Source of the DNA: JADJNY01 sp046349615
GTDB taxonomy: Bacteria > Planctomycetota > UBA1135 > GCA-002686595
Assembly (NCBI GenBank): GCA_046349615.1
Contig: JAXMBZ010000008.1
Span: 1-64,000, forward strand
Reading direction: 5' to 3'
DNA: 64,000 nucleotides
Program-made: the position numbers and the translations under genes
The notes under the pieces: generated by a model
What the model saw: the letters and a program-made list of their open reading frames with translations, nothing else
What the model was told of the DNA's origin: nothing
The model's database searches: none
In this document: positions 35,533 through 44,239 of the stretch, piece after piece
Numbering within the stretch: position 1 is the first letter of the stretch
Layout: each line of letters begins with the position of its first letter

Positions 35533-37196
35533 GCGCGACCCGAGCCACCTCCGTTCGTCCCGTCGACGCCCAGGCGGAGTGGGAGCTCGCCTTCAAGACG
35601 TCGAAGCTGCGCGACGGCAACTTCACGACGCTCTCCGGGAGCCCGTTGAAGCCCCTCTACGGCCCGGATGACGCGCCGATCGACCCCGCGCGCGACCTCG
35701 GGTTCCCGGGCGCCTTCCCGTACACGCGCGGAGTCCACCCGACGATGTACCGCGGGCGCTTGTGGACGATGCGCCAGTTCGCGGGCTTCGGCAGCGCGAA
35801 GCAGACGAACGAGCGCTTCAAGTTCCTCCTCGAGCACGGTCAAACGGGCCTCTCGACCGCCTTCGACTTCCCCACGTTGATGGGGTACGACTCGGATCAC
35901 GAGTACGCGCGCGGCGAAGTGGGGCAGGTCGGCGTCGCGATCAGCTCGCTCGAGGACATGCAGACGCTCTTCGACGGCATCCCGCTCGGCGAGGTGTCGA
36001 CGTCGATGACGATCAACGGGCCCGCGCCGATCCTGCTCGCGTTCTACATCGCGTGCGGCGAGCGCCAGGGTGTGTCGCCCAAGGACCTGCGCGGCACGGT
36101 CCAGAACGACATCCTGAAGGAGTACCAGGCCCAGCACGCGTGGCTCGTCCCCGTCGAGCCCGCGCTGCGGATGATCACGGACGTGATGGGCCACTGCGCG
36201 AAGCACGTGCCGCAGTGGAACACGATCTCGATCAGCGGCTACCACATCCGCGAGGCGGGCTCGACCGCGGCGCAGGAGCTCGCGTTCACGCTCGCGAACG
36301 GGATGGAGTACGTGCGGCGCGGCAAGGCGGCGGGGCTCGACGTCGATCAGTTCGGCCCGCGGCTCTCGTTCTTCTTCGACAGCCACCTCGACTTCTTCGA
36401 GGAGGTGGCGAAGTTCCGCGCCGCGCGCCGGATCTGGGCGCGCAAGATGCGCGACGTGTTCGGCGCGAAGGACCCGCGCTCGTGGATGCTGCGCTTCCAC
36501 ACGCAGACCGCGGGGGTGTCGCTCACCGCGCAGCAGCCCGAGAACAACATCGTGCGCACGGCGTTCGAAGCGCTGGCGGCCGTGATGGGCGGCACGCAGT
36601 CGCTGCACACGAACTCGATGGACGAGACGCTCGCGCTCCCGACCGAAAAGGCCGTGAAGATCGCGCTGCGCACGCAGCAGATCATCGCGGAGGAGACCGA
36701 GGTCGCGCACGTCGCGGATCCGCTCGCGGGCTCGTACTTCGTCGAGGCGCAGACGAACCGGCTCGAGCAGGAGGCCGAAGCGTACTTCGCCGAGATCGAG
36801 AAGCGCGGCGGCGTCGTCGCGGCGACGGAGCAGGGTTGGATCCAGCGCGAGATCCACCGCTCGGCGGTGCAGTACCAGCGCGCGCTCGAGCAGGGCACGA
36901 AGAAGCTCGTCGGCGTCAACTGCTACCAGGAAGACGAAGCGGGCCCGACGATCGAGATCCTGCGCATCGACCCGAACGTCGAGCGCGAGCAGCACGCGCG
37001 GCTCACGGCGCTGAAGAAGCGCCGCGACGCGGCGAAGGTGAAGAAGGCGCTCGACGACGTGCGCGACGCGTGCAGCGGGAAGGACAACTTGCTCGAGCGC
37101 TTCGTCGCGGCCGCGCACGCGGACTGCACGCTCGGTGAGATCGCCGACGTCCTGCGCGAGCGGTTCGGGAAGTACAAGGAACCGAGGATCCTGTGA
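35529..37196 (+). CDS. Methylmalonyl-CoA mutase, large (catalytic) subunit
   Basis: This 555-residue TIM-barrel subunit lacks the B12-binding domain, which is encoded separately at 37865. The substrate-site Tyr74 is in HPTMYRGRLWTMRQFAGF, the pattern of methylmalonyl- rather than isobutyryl-type mutases. Other family landmarks are TGLSTAFDFPTLMGYDSDH, NTISISGYHIREAGSTAAQE and MGGTQSLHTNSMDE. With its small subunit it converts (R)-methylmalonyl-CoA to succinyl-CoA using adenosylcobalamin, completing propionyl-CoA breakdown. It overlaps meaB upstream (ATGA) and a small membrane-protein gene downstream (GTGA). Confidence 0.95.
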   Translation: MSATRATSVRPVDAQAEWELAFKTSKLRDGNFTTLSGSPLKPLYGPDDAPIDPARDLGFPGAFPYTRGVHPTMYRGRLWTMRQFAGFGSAKQTNERFKFLLEHGQTGLSTAFDFPTLMGYDSDHEYARGEVGQVGVAISSLEDMQTLFDGIPLGEVSTSMTINGPAPILLAFYIACGERQGVSPKDLRGTVQNDILKEYQAQHAWLVPVEPALRMITDVMGHCAKHVPQWNTISISGYHIREAGSTAAQELAFTLANGMEYVRRGKAAGLDVDQFGPRLSFFFDSHLDFFEEVAKFRAARRIWARKMRDVFGAKDPRSWMLRFHTQTAGVSLTAQQPENNIVRTAFEALAAVMGGTQSLHTNSMDETLALPTEKAVKIALRTQQIIAEETEVAHVADPLAGSYFVEAQTNRLEQEAEAYFAEIEKRGGVVAATEQGWIQREIHRSAVQYQRALEQGTKKLVGVNCYQEDEAGPTIEILRIDPNVEREQHARLTALKKRRDAAKVKKALDDVRDACSGKDNLLERFVAAAHADCTLGEIADVLRERFGKYKEPRIL

Positions 37197-37543
37197 GCAC
37201 GTCGCGCCTCGTCCTCGTCCGCTTCGGCGCCGTGTTCGCCTACCTCGGCGCGCACTGGGCGGGCGGACGCGCGATCGCGATCTGGACGAGCGCGTTCTCG
37301 ACTTCCGGGACGGAGAAGGCGGGCCTCCTCGACCTCGTCGGCTCGACGGCGGCCGCGCTGATCTCGATCGCGGCGTTCGGCGGGTGCCTCGTCGCGGTCT
37401 GGCGCGGCTACCGCGCGCGGCGCGAGAGTTCGTTCGCGCGCGACCGCCGCTCGATGGGGGACGCGATCCACGCGCGTGCGCACGAGCCGCTCGGAGACGA
37501 CGCGCTCGCTCCGACGAGGGCGGGAAGGAGCTCCTCTCGATGA
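37193..37543 (+). CDS. Small membrane protein inside the mutase operon
   Basis: This 116-residue protein has two hydrophobic segments (LVRFGAVFAYLGAHWAG and AALISIAAFGGCLVAVW) and a basic, disordered tail. It starts with GTG overlapping the mutase stop (GTGA), and its own stop overlaps the next gene (ATGA), so it is made together with the mutase. No family was recognised. Confidence 0.65.
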   Translation: MSTSRLVLVRFGAVFAYLGAHWAGGRAIAIWTSAFSTSGTEKAGLLDLVGSTAAALISIAAFGGCLVAVWRGYRARRESSFARDRRSMGDAIHARAHEPLGDDALAPTRAGRSSSR

Positions 37544-37848
37544 AGCTCACGTGGTCGATCGTCGTCTCGATCCTGGCCGTCCTCTCCGTGCTGCTCGGAT
37601 GGATGGGCGCGAAGTCGATCGTGCACGGTCTCGACGACGCCGCGGGCCTCACGGACGGCACGAAGGGCGTCTACCTCCTGCTCGGCTTCCTCCAACTCTT
37701 CGGCGCGGCGCTCGCGCTCTTCGGCCTCGTGCGCTTCGCACGCACGTGGCGCCTCCTCCCGAGCGCCCCGCGCGCGACGGAACCCTCCACCTCGATCCGC
37801 GAACGCGCGCTCGCGAACCAGCGCGCGGCGCAGAGCTCCCAGAGCTAG
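37540..37848 (+). CDS. Small membrane protein inside the mutase operon
   Basis: This 102-residue protein has two hydrophobic segments: IVVSILAVLSVLLGWMGAK, and YLLLGFLQLFGAALALFGLV. A basic Ser-rich tail follows. AAGGAG lies ten bases upstream of ATG 37540, whose TGA overlap with the previous gene indicates coupling. Its shape resembles the neighbouring 37193 protein, and they may form a pair. The function is unknown. Confidence 0.68.
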   Translation: MKLTWSIVVSILAVLSVLLGWMGAKSIVHGLDDAAGLTDGTKGVYLLLGFLQLFGAALALFGLVRFARTWRLLPSAPRATEPSTSIRERALANQRAAQSSQS

Positions 37849-37864
37849 CCCTCGGACCCCCCGC

Positions 37865-38290
37865 ATGAACGAACAGAAGATCCGCGTGCTCGTCGCGAAG
37901 CCCGGCCTCGACGGCCACGACCGCGGCGCGAAGACCGTCGCGAGCGTGCTCCGCGACCACGGCATGGAGGTGATCTACACGGGCCTCCACCAGACGCCCG
38001 AGATGATCGCCGAAGCCGCGCAGCAGGAGGACGTCGACGTCGTCGGCCTCTCGATCCTCTCCGGCGCGCACATGTCGCTCTTCCCGCGCGTGCGCGAGGA
38101 GCTCGTGAAGCGCGGGATGAGCGACGTGCTCCTCATCGGCGGCGGCATCATCCCCGGCGACGACGTGACGAAGCTCGAGAGCCAGGGCTTCGCCAAGCTC
38201 TTCGGCCCGGGCACGAACACGGAGGCCATCGCGACCTACGTGAAGGAAGAGATGGCGCGCCGCCGCGCCGCGACCGGAGGACGGCGATGA
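37865..38290 (+). CDS. Methylmalonyl-CoA mutase, small (cobalamin-binding) subunit
   Basis: This 141-residue protein is one B12-binding Rossmann domain with the base-off signature DGHDRG (Asp16, His18, Gly21; His18 would ligate cobalt), followed by SILSG at 63-67 and the GGG loop at 92-94 (LLIGGGIIPGDD). It pairs with the large subunit encoded at 35529. Split mutases of this kind occur in archaea and several bacterial phyla. The stop overlaps the start of the HTH gene (ATGA). Confidence 0.95.
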   Translation: MNEQKIRVLVAKPGLDGHDRGAKTVASVLRDHGMEVIYTGLHQTPEMIAEAAQQEDVDVVGLSILSGAHMSLFPRVREELVKRGMSDVLLIGGGIIPGDDVTKLESQGFAKLFGPGTNTEAIATYVKEEMARRRAATGGRR

Positions 38291-38628
38291 GCGAGCCGCG
38301 CGACATCCTGAACATCGACGAGGCCGCGGAGCTGCTCGGCGTCAGCGTCAAGACCTTCAACAAGGTCCTGCACGCCGAGAACATCCCGGCCCGCAAGATC
38401 GGCCGCGAGTGGAAGTTCTCGCGCCAGGCGCTGATCGACTGGGTCGGCAGCGGGCGCTCGCAGGACTTCTACGACGGCGCGAACGGCGTGCTCGACGAGT
38501 CGGGCGAGCCGACGCGCGAGCTCACGCCGCACGCCCGCGGCGAGAACGACGGCCGTGCCGACACGAACGGCGCCGCCGCGAAGTCGCGCGAGCGCCGCAC
38601 CGCCGGCTGGTCGATCGACCTCGACTGA
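38287..38628 (+). CDS. Excisionase/MerR-type helix-turn-helix protein in the mutase operon
   Basis: In this 113-residue protein the first 55 residues are an excisionase-like winged helix (ILNIDEAAELLGVSVKTFNK, then VLHAENIPARKIGREWKFSR and LIDWV). The rest is a charged disordered tail. This domain type is common in phage excisionases but also in small regulators. Here the gene is translationally coupled to the B12 subunit gene (ATGA) with no phage genes nearby, so an operon-linked regulator is the better reading. The tail could respond to a partner; that is speculation. Confidence 0.8.
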   Translation: MSEPRDILNIDEAAELLGVSVKTFNKVLHAENIPARKIGREWKFSRQALIDWVGSGRSQDFYDGANGVLDESGEPTRELTPHARGENDGRADTNGAAAKSRERRTAGWSIDLD

Positions 38629-38761
38629 ACGCGCCGCTCCAACGCACGAAAGACCTCGCGCTCGACGCGCGCTCCACCGCTCCCGCGCTCGACGCATCCA
38701 CCCTCCACGCGCGCTCCGCGCGCCGCTCGGGAACTCCGAGCGTCCTCCCCCAGAACACGAC

Positions 38762-39955
38762 ATGCAGACCGAAGCTCCGACGCCCTACACGCTCCCCGCG
38801 ATCCGCCACGCGTTCGATTTGACCGAGGATCAGCGCATGACCCGCGACTCCGTGCGCGAGTTCGCGCTCGCCGAGGTCGCGCCGATCGCCGCCGAGATCG
38901 ACGAGAACCACCGCTTCCCGACCGAAACGTGGAAGAAGATCGTCGACATGGGCCTGCCGGGGATCCCGTTCCCGGAAGAGCTCGGCGGTTCGAACGGCGG
39001 GCACGTCTCGTACTGCCTCGCGGTCGAGGAGCTCTCGCGCGTCTGCGGCTCGACGGGCCTGACGCTCGCCGCGCACGTCTCGCTCGGCACGTTCCCGATC
39101 TTCAAGTGGGGGAGCGACCGCCTGCGGAACACCTATGTGCCGAAGCTGATCGCGGGCGAGTTCATGGGCGCGTACGGGCTCACCGAGCCGAACGCGGGCT
39201 CCGACTCCGGCGGCACGGAGACGACGGCGCGCCGCGACGGAGATCACTACGTGCTCAACGGCGCGAAGTGCTTCTGCACGAACGCGAACTACGCGGGCAC
39301 GTTCATCGTGACCGCGGTCACGGATCCGAAGCTCGGCGCGAAGGGCATCAGCGCGTTCGTGATCACGAAGGGCACGAAGGGCTTCACCGTCGAGCCCGGC
39401 GAGAAGAAGCTCGGCATGCGCGGCAGCGACTGGGCGAGCTTGATCTTCCAGGACGCGCGCATTCCGAAGGACCAGCTGCTCGGGCCCGAGGGCGAGGGCT
39501 TCAAGACCTTCATGAAGACGCTCGACGGCGGGCGCATCTCGATCGGCGCGCTCTCGCTCGGCATCGCGCAGGGCGCGTACGACGTCGCGCTCAAGTACGC
39601 GCAGGAGCGCGAGGCGTTCGGGAAGAAGCTCAGCGACCAGCAGGCCGTTCAGTTCAAGCTCGCGAACATGGCGCTCGACATCGAGGCGTCGCGGCACTTG
39701 GTCTACCACGCCGCGCGCTTGAAGGACGCGAACCAGCCGTACGGCAAGGAAGCGGCGATGGCGAAGCTGATGGCGTCGGAGTGCGCGATGCGCGTGACGT
39801 ACGACGCGATCCAGATCCACGGCGGCTACGGGTACTCGCGCGAGTACCCGGTCGAGCGCATGTGGCGCGACGCGAAGCTCTGCGTGATCGGCGAAGGCAC
39901 GAGCGAGATCCAGCGCTTGATCATCGCGCGGCAGATCTTGAAGCCGCGCGGCTGA
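38762..39955 (+). CDS. Acyl-CoA dehydrogenase
   Basis: This 397-residue protein has the standard family architecture. FAD site: YGLTEPNAGSDSGGTET and LNGAKCFCTNANYAG. Signature: IQIHGGYGYSREYPVERMWRD. Catalytic Glu378 is in CVIGEGTSEIQRL. It differs clearly from the enzyme at 24347 and most resembles the short/branched-chain group (isobutyryl-, 2-methylbutyryl- or butyryl-CoA). Lying 133 bases after the mutase operon, it plausibly feeds propionyl-CoA production from branched-chain amino acids. A short GC hairpin overlaps the stop codon. Confidence 0.93.
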   Translation: MQTEAPTPYTLPAIRHAFDLTEDQRMTRDSVREFALAEVAPIAAEIDENHRFPTETWKKIVDMGLPGIPFPEELGGSNGGHVSYCLAVEELSRVCGSTGLTLAAHVSLGTFPIFKWGSDRLRNTYVPKLIAGEFMGAYGLTEPNAGSDSGGTETTARRDGDHYVLNGAKCFCTNANYAGTFIVTAVTDPKLGAKGISAFVITKGTKGFTVEPGEKKLGMRGSDWASLIFQDARIPKDQLLGPEGEGFKTFMKTLDGGRISIGALSLGIAQGAYDVALKYAQEREAFGKKLSDQQAVQFKLANMALDIEASRHLVYHAARLKDANQPYGKEAAMAKLMASECAMRVTYDAIQIHGGYGYSREYPVERMWRDAKLCVIGEGTSEIQRLIIARQILKPRG

Positions 39956-40028
39956 GCCGCGCGCCTGGCGACATTGACGCGGCGTTCGCGCACCTCGCGC
40001 GGGCGCCGCGCTTCGTTCGTGGTCGTCT

Positions 40029-41438
40029 TCAGCGCGCGGGAGCGAAGCGCGCGAGCACCGGTTGCGCCTCGTTGACGACGCGGCCGTCGACGAGGTTCTG
40101 GAGCTCGACCCTCGCGCGCCCCGCGGCGCCGAGCTCGAGCACGTCGTCCGCGTCGAGCGCGCACGTCGCGAACCCGTCCGCATCGGTGCGCGCGACGACG
40201 CGGCCGCGGACCGAGAGCTCGATCCCCTCGAGCGCGGGGAGGCGGCCGAGCGCGAGGTCGAGCTCGTCGGCGCGCGCGCGATCGAGCAGCGCCTCCGCGT
40301 CGCGCGCGACGACGAGCACGCCGTGTCCGGGCGTCGACGCGGCGTGCAGGACGAGCTCGCCGCCCTCCGCGCGGAAGTCCTCGCGCGTTCCGAGCAGCGG
40401 AGCGCAACCCGCCGCGAGCAGGACCCAGCGCCAGCGCGGACCCGGATCGGGGCCGACGACCTTCCCGTCGTCGGCGACGGTGGCGAGGAACGGCGCCGCG
40501 TGGCGATCCGTGAGCACGACGAGCGTCGCGAACTTCGGCAGCGCGTCCGCGTCCGACTCGAGGACGACGCGCAGCGGAGCTCCGCCCGCGCCGAGTTCGA
40601 ACACGATCGGTTCGCTCGGCACGTCGACGTCGCGGAACTCGGGCTCGGCCGCGCGGTCCTCACGAAGGAACGCGAGCGCGTAACGGCCGCGCGGCAACGG
40701 CTCGATCACGCGCCGGCTGTTCAAGGCCTCGGAGGCGCTCATCCATGGCGACGAACCGATGTGCATCCACCGATCGACGGCGCCGTCGTCTCGCGACCAC
40801 AGGTGCAACGTGCCGCTCGTGCCGAGGTCGAAGCCCGGACCCTGGAGCCGGACCTCGAGCGAGAAGGTCTCGCGCGGCGCCTGGAACACGACGTCGCCGA
40901 GATCGGTCGTGCCCGCGGGGAGATCGAGCGCATAGCGCACGCCGACGCGTGCGAGCGGCGTGAAGCACGCGGTCCACGCCCCAGGCTGCAAGTGCGTGAG
41001 CACGAGGCGACCTTCGTCGTCCGCGCGTCCGCTCTTCCAGCGCTCGAGCGCGAGCGGAGCACCGGCGCGATCGTGGGGGACGAGCAGGTAGGGAGCGCGC
41101 GGCAGCGGCGTCGACTCCGCGCCGTCGTGCGCGTCGACCAGGCGCGCGATCAGCGTCGCGTCCGTCGGCGCGGCGGGGGGACGATTCGCGCTCGGGGCCG
41201 GCGCCGAATCGGCGGGGCCGGCGAGATCCACGCGCTCGGGACTCGTCGGCGCGTGCGCGGGGTCGTGCTCCGCGGGCGCCAGCTTCGCGGGAGCGTGCTC
41301 CGGCTCGCGCGCGGCGTCGCGCTCGGGCGGCGGCGCGTCGATTCGAGTGACGACCGCGAGCAAGATCCAACCACACGCGAGACCGAGCGCGAGCGAGACG
41401 ACGAGCCGTTGGAGGAGGCGCCGTTGCGCGGGGTGCAT
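40029..41438 (-). CDS. Membrane-anchored protein with carboxypeptidase-regulatory-like segments
   Basis: This 469-residue protein has one N-terminal helix (LVVSLALGLACGWILLAVV), a Pro/Ala/Glu-rich linker to about residue 90, and then several beta-rich units of the type seen in CnaB/carboxypeptidase-regulatory domains (ADDEGRLVLTHLQPGAWTAC, RVIEPLPRGRYALAFL, VARTDADGFATCALDADD). No catalytic residues were recognised. It resembles the outer part of the sigma-fusion protein at 2552 in style, which may reflect a shared envelope role. It is divergent from a TPR lipoprotein gene 95 bases away. Confidence 0.65.
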   Translation of the reverse strand: MHPAQRRLLQRLVVSLALGLACGWILLAVVTRIDAPPPERDAAREPEHAPAKLAPAEHDPAHAPTSPERVDLAGPADSAPAPSANRPPAAPTDATLIARLVDAHDGAESTPLPRAPYLLVPHDRAGAPLALERWKSGRADDEGRLVLTHLQPGAWTACFTPLARVGVRYALDLPAGTTDLGDVVFQAPRETFSLEVRLQGPGFDLGTSGTLHLWSRDDGAVDRWMHIGSSPWMSASEALNSRRVIEPLPRGRYALAFLREDRAAEPEFRDVDVPSEPIVFELGAGGAPLRVVLESDADALPKFATLVVLTDRHAAPFLATVADDGKVVGPDPGPRWRWVLLAAGCAPLLGTREDFRAEGGELVLHAASTPGHGVLVVARDAEALLDRARADELDLALGRLPALEGIELSVRGRVVARTDADGFATCALDADDVLELGAAGRARVELQNLVDGRVVNEAQPVLARFAPAR

Positions 41439-41533
41439 GGCGAGAGCGTACGAACCTCCGCGCGAAACTCCACAGCAGGGACTCCGCGCTTGCGCGTCGG
41501 TCGCGTGCGATGCACGCTGCGCGTTCGACCTCG

Positions 41534-42622
41534 ATGCGGCGCCTTCTCACGATCCTCGTCCTCGTCGCGGCGGCGTGCGCGGCGACCGGTCCCGAACCCG
41601 CGCTCCGCCTCGGCGTGCCCGGGCTTTCCGCGGACGTCGAGCAGGAGCTGCGCTCGGCGCAGACGGCGCTGCAGAGCGCGTCCGAGTCGGCCGACGCGTG
41701 GTGCGCGCTCGGCGACGCGTGGCTCGCGGCGGCGCGCGGGTCGCTCGAGCTCGAAGCCGTGCGGCGCGCGCGCGCGTCGTTCGTCCGCGCGCGCGTGCTC
41801 GCTCGTGGACCCGTGGAGGCGCGAGCGCTGCGCGGCGAATTCGACGTCGCGCTCCTGCGCGGTCGGCGCGAGGAAGCGCTGCGCATCGCCGACGCCGCGC
41901 TGGCCGAGCATCCGGACGACGTCGGGCTCGTGTGCGGCGCGGTGGAGGCGCGCCTCGCGTCGGGCAGGATCGACGAAGCCCGCGCACGGCTCGAGCCGCT
42001 CGTGCACGCGGGGAGCGCGCCCGCGGCGCTGCGTGCGCGCGTCGCGCTCGCTTCGGGCGATGCGGAAGGGGCGGTTCGGCTCCTCGACGCCGAGACGGAG
42101 CTCGGGCCCGAACTCGCGCGCGCGCGGACGGAGGTCGGCGCCGCGCTCGTGCGCGCGGGACGCACGCGCGAAGCGTGCACGTTCCTCGCCCGCGGCGCGG
42201 ACTCGCCGACGCTCGCGCCCGAGACCCGGCGCACGCTCGAGATCGCGCTCGCGGATGCGGAGCTCGCGGACGCAGAGCGCGGCGGCGGCGACGAGCTCGC
42301 GCGCGCGGCGCTCGAGCGTTGCGAGCGCCTGCAACACGAAGCGGCCTCGCCCGCGGCGCGCGCGATCGCGGCGCGCGCGTGTCGGCGGCTCGGTCGCGAC
42401 GACGAGGCCGCGTGGCACGCGCACGAGGCCGAGGTCGTGCTCCGGCGCGCGGTCGCGGCGGGGGAGGTGTACGCGTGCGGCCCGCTCGCGCGGCTCGTGC
42501 TCGAGGCCGGGGGCGACCTCGACGAGGCGCTCGATCTCGCGCGGCGCGCGGCGCACGCGGATCCGGGCGTCGACGCGCGCGCGCTCGTCGAGCGGATCGA
42601 GCTCGCGCGCGCGCACCGTTGA
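41534..42622 (+). CDS. TPR-repeat lipoprotein
   Basis: From ATG 41534 this 362-residue protein has a lipoprotein signal (MRRLLTILVLVAAAC, Cys15). The remainder is Ala/Arg/Glu-rich helical repeats of TPR type (WCALGDAWLAAARGSLELEA, EARALRGEFDVALLRGRREE, ARLASGRIDEARARLEPLV). Such proteins usually scaffold envelope complexes. An ATG eight codons earlier is possible but gives a weaker signal peptide. The function is unknown. Confidence 0.75.
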   Translation: MRRLLTILVLVAAACAATGPEPALRLGVPGLSADVEQELRSAQTALQSASESADAWCALGDAWLAAARGSLELEAVRRARASFVRARVLARGPVEARALRGEFDVALLRGRREEALRIADAALAEHPDDVGLVCGAVEARLASGRIDEARARLEPLVHAGSAPAALRARVALASGDAEGAVRLLDAETELGPELARARTEVGAALVRAGRTREACTFLARGADSPTLAPETRRTLEIALADAELADAERGGGDELARAALERCERLQHEAASPAARAIAARACRRLGRDDEAAWHAHEAEVVLRRAVAAGEVYACGPLARLVLEAGGDLDEALDLARRAAHADPGVDARALVERIELARAHR

Positions 42623-42710
42623 GCGGCGCCGACGACATCGGACGGGGAGGCGCCGTGATCGCGGTCGCACACGCTCGCCGGAGAGCCGCGCCCATGCGAA
42701 ACTCTCGAGC

Positions 42711-43613
42711 ATGAGCAAGACGACTCCCGCCCTCGCGCCCGCGTCGAACACGCCCGTCCCGTGGACGAAGCGCTCGATCCAGGCCGGACGCTGGAGGATC
42801 ACCGCCCTCTCGGACGGCTTCCTGCGCCTCGACGGCGGCGCGATGTGGGGCGTCGTGCCGGCGAACCTGTGGCGCGCGTGGACGCCGCCCGCGGAGGACA
42901 ACACGATCCTGATGGCGCTGCGTCCGTTCCTCGCGACGGACGGCGAGCACGTCGTCGTGATCGAGCCCGGCGTCGGACAGCGGTGGGAGGACAAGTGGAA
43001 GAAGATCTACCACCTGCTGCCGACGGAGACGCTCGTGCGCACGCTGGCGTCGTGCGGCGTCGCGCCGGAGGACGTGACGCACGTGATCGGCTCGCACTGC
43101 CACTGGGACCACGTCGGCGCGCAGGTCGTCGAGAAGGACGGCGCGCTCGCGCCGCTCTTCCCGAACGCGAAGCACTTCGCGCCCGCGATCGAGCTCGCGA
43201 TGGCGAAGAAGCCGGGCCACGCGCGTTCGGGGAGCTATCGCGCCGACGACGTGACGCCGATCGAGCGCGCGGGGCTCTACACGGGCGTCGAGGGTTCGCG
43301 GGAACTGCTCCCGGGCCTCGTGATGCACGTGCTCGGCGGACACAGCGACGGCGTGAGCGTGATCACGTTGAACGAGTCCGGCCCCGGCGAGTGCGCCATC
43401 TTCTGGGGCGACGTCGTGCCGACCGCGCACCACATCCAGCCGCCGTACATCATGGCGTACGACCTCGACGTCGTGCGCAGCTTCGAGGTGCGCTCGAAGT
43501 GGCTGGAGCGCGCGGCGAACGAGCGGTGGATCGGCCTCTTCTATCACGACGCCGATCACGCGTTCGGACGGCTCGTGAAGGACGGGAAGCGCTATCGCGT
43601 CGAGCTCGTGTGA
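42711..43613 (+). CDS. Metallo-beta-lactamase-fold hydrolase
   Basis: In this 300-residue protein the zinc motif is HCHWDHVG (His129, His131, Asp133, His134); further ligands fit GGHSDG (about residue 205) and WGDVVPTAHHI (about 241-251). The order of motifs matches AHL-lactonase and alkylsulfatase-like members of the fold, but the substrate cannot be told from sequence. There is no signal peptide, so it is cytoplasmic. No ribosome-binding site stands out before ATG 42711. It converges on the DinB-like gene 10 bases away. Confidence 0.88.
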   Translation: MSKTTPALAPASNTPVPWTKRSIQAGRWRITALSDGFLRLDGGAMWGVVPANLWRAWTPPAEDNTILMALRPFLATDGEHVVVIEPGVGQRWEDKWKKIYHLLPTETLVRTLASCGVAPEDVTHVIGSHCHWDHVGAQVVEKDGALAPLFPNAKHFAPAIELAMAKKPGHARSGSYRADDVTPIERAGLYTGVEGSRELLPGLVMHVLGGHSDGVSVITLNESGPGECAIFWGDVVPTAHHIQPPYIMAYDLDVVRSFEVRSKWLERAANERWIGLFYHDADHAFGRLVKDGKRYRVELV

Positions 43614-43623
43614 GCGTGCGCGC

Positions 43624-44196
43624 TCAAGGAACGGGCTCGATCGGAGCGAGTTCCGGCATCTTCGCCTTCGGCGCGACGCTCGCGAGCACGTCCGCGACGA
43701 TCACGAGGTGATGGCGCGCGTGCACCGCGCCGAAGCGCAGCCACTGGCGCGCGTCGAGCGGCCCGAGGATCTGGTGAGGGACCTTGAGGTCGTTCGAGAC
43801 GAGCTGCGCCGCGTCGAGGCTCGCGAGCTCGCGCTTCCCGTCCCCGAGCCACTGCGCGACGAGCTCGCGATCGACCTTCTCCGGCGGACGCACCATGCGC
43901 GGCGCCTGCGCCTCGCCGCGCGGCAAGCGACCCGCGGCGAGCAGCTCGAGCGCGAGCGGGTGCGGCTCGCCGCCCTTCACGACGAGCATCCCGCTCCCCT
44001 TCACGAGGCTACGCACGTTGCGCAGCACGAGCTCGTTCGCGAGCACGACGTGTGCGACGTGCTGCTCCGCCGACCAGCCCGACACGTTCGGCGCGACGGC
44101 GGCGAGCGTCTCGGGGTCGAGCGCGAGGAGCGCATCGATCGCTCCGGTGAGCGAGCGCAGCGCGGCGAGGTCGCGGGCGGCGTCGAAGTTCGGCAT
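43624..44196 (-). CDS. DinB-family protein
   Basis: This 190-residue four-helix protein has the three histidines expected for the DinB/YfiT metal site: SGWSAEQHVAHVVLANELV near residue 45 and RFGAVHARHHLVIVADVL near residue 162. Members include thiol transferases and uncharacterised hydrolases; the substrate is unknown here. A hairpin abuts its start codon (44197-44224), which could lower translation. Confidence 0.8.
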   Translation of the reverse strand: MPNFDAARDLAALRSLTGAIDALLALDPETLAAVAPNVSGWSAEQHVAHVVLANELVLRNVRSLVKGSGMLVVKGGEPHPLALELLAAGRLPRGEAQAPRMVRPPEKVDRELVAQWLGDGKRELASLDAAQLVSNDLKVPHQILGPLDARQWLRFGAVHARHHLVIVADVLASVAPKAKMPELAPIEPVP

Positions 44197-44224
44197 GCGC
44201 GCGGGAGGATAGGAGCCCGCGCGC
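44197..44224 (-). promoter_or_regulatory. Hairpin touching the DinB-gene start codon
   Basis: A perfect 9-bp stem (GCGCGCGGG / CCCGCGCGC) with a 10-base loop lies exactly between the stop of the upstream secreted-protein gene and ATG 44196. It may end the upstream transcript, or mask initiation of the DinB gene, which shows no other ribosome-binding site. Confidence 0.45.
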
Positions 44225-44239
44225 CCAGTGGGAAGCGCG

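Noticed and set aside
38287..38628. Excisionase-like gene as a sign of a prophage or integrative element
   Set aside because: It is coupled to the mutase operon, and no integrase, attachment site or phage gene is near.
39946..39962. Short hairpin across the acyl-CoA dehydrogenase stop (GCGCGGC-TGA-GCCGCGC)
   Set aside because: Seven pairs around the stop codon are easily produced by chance at this GC content, and no T-run follows.
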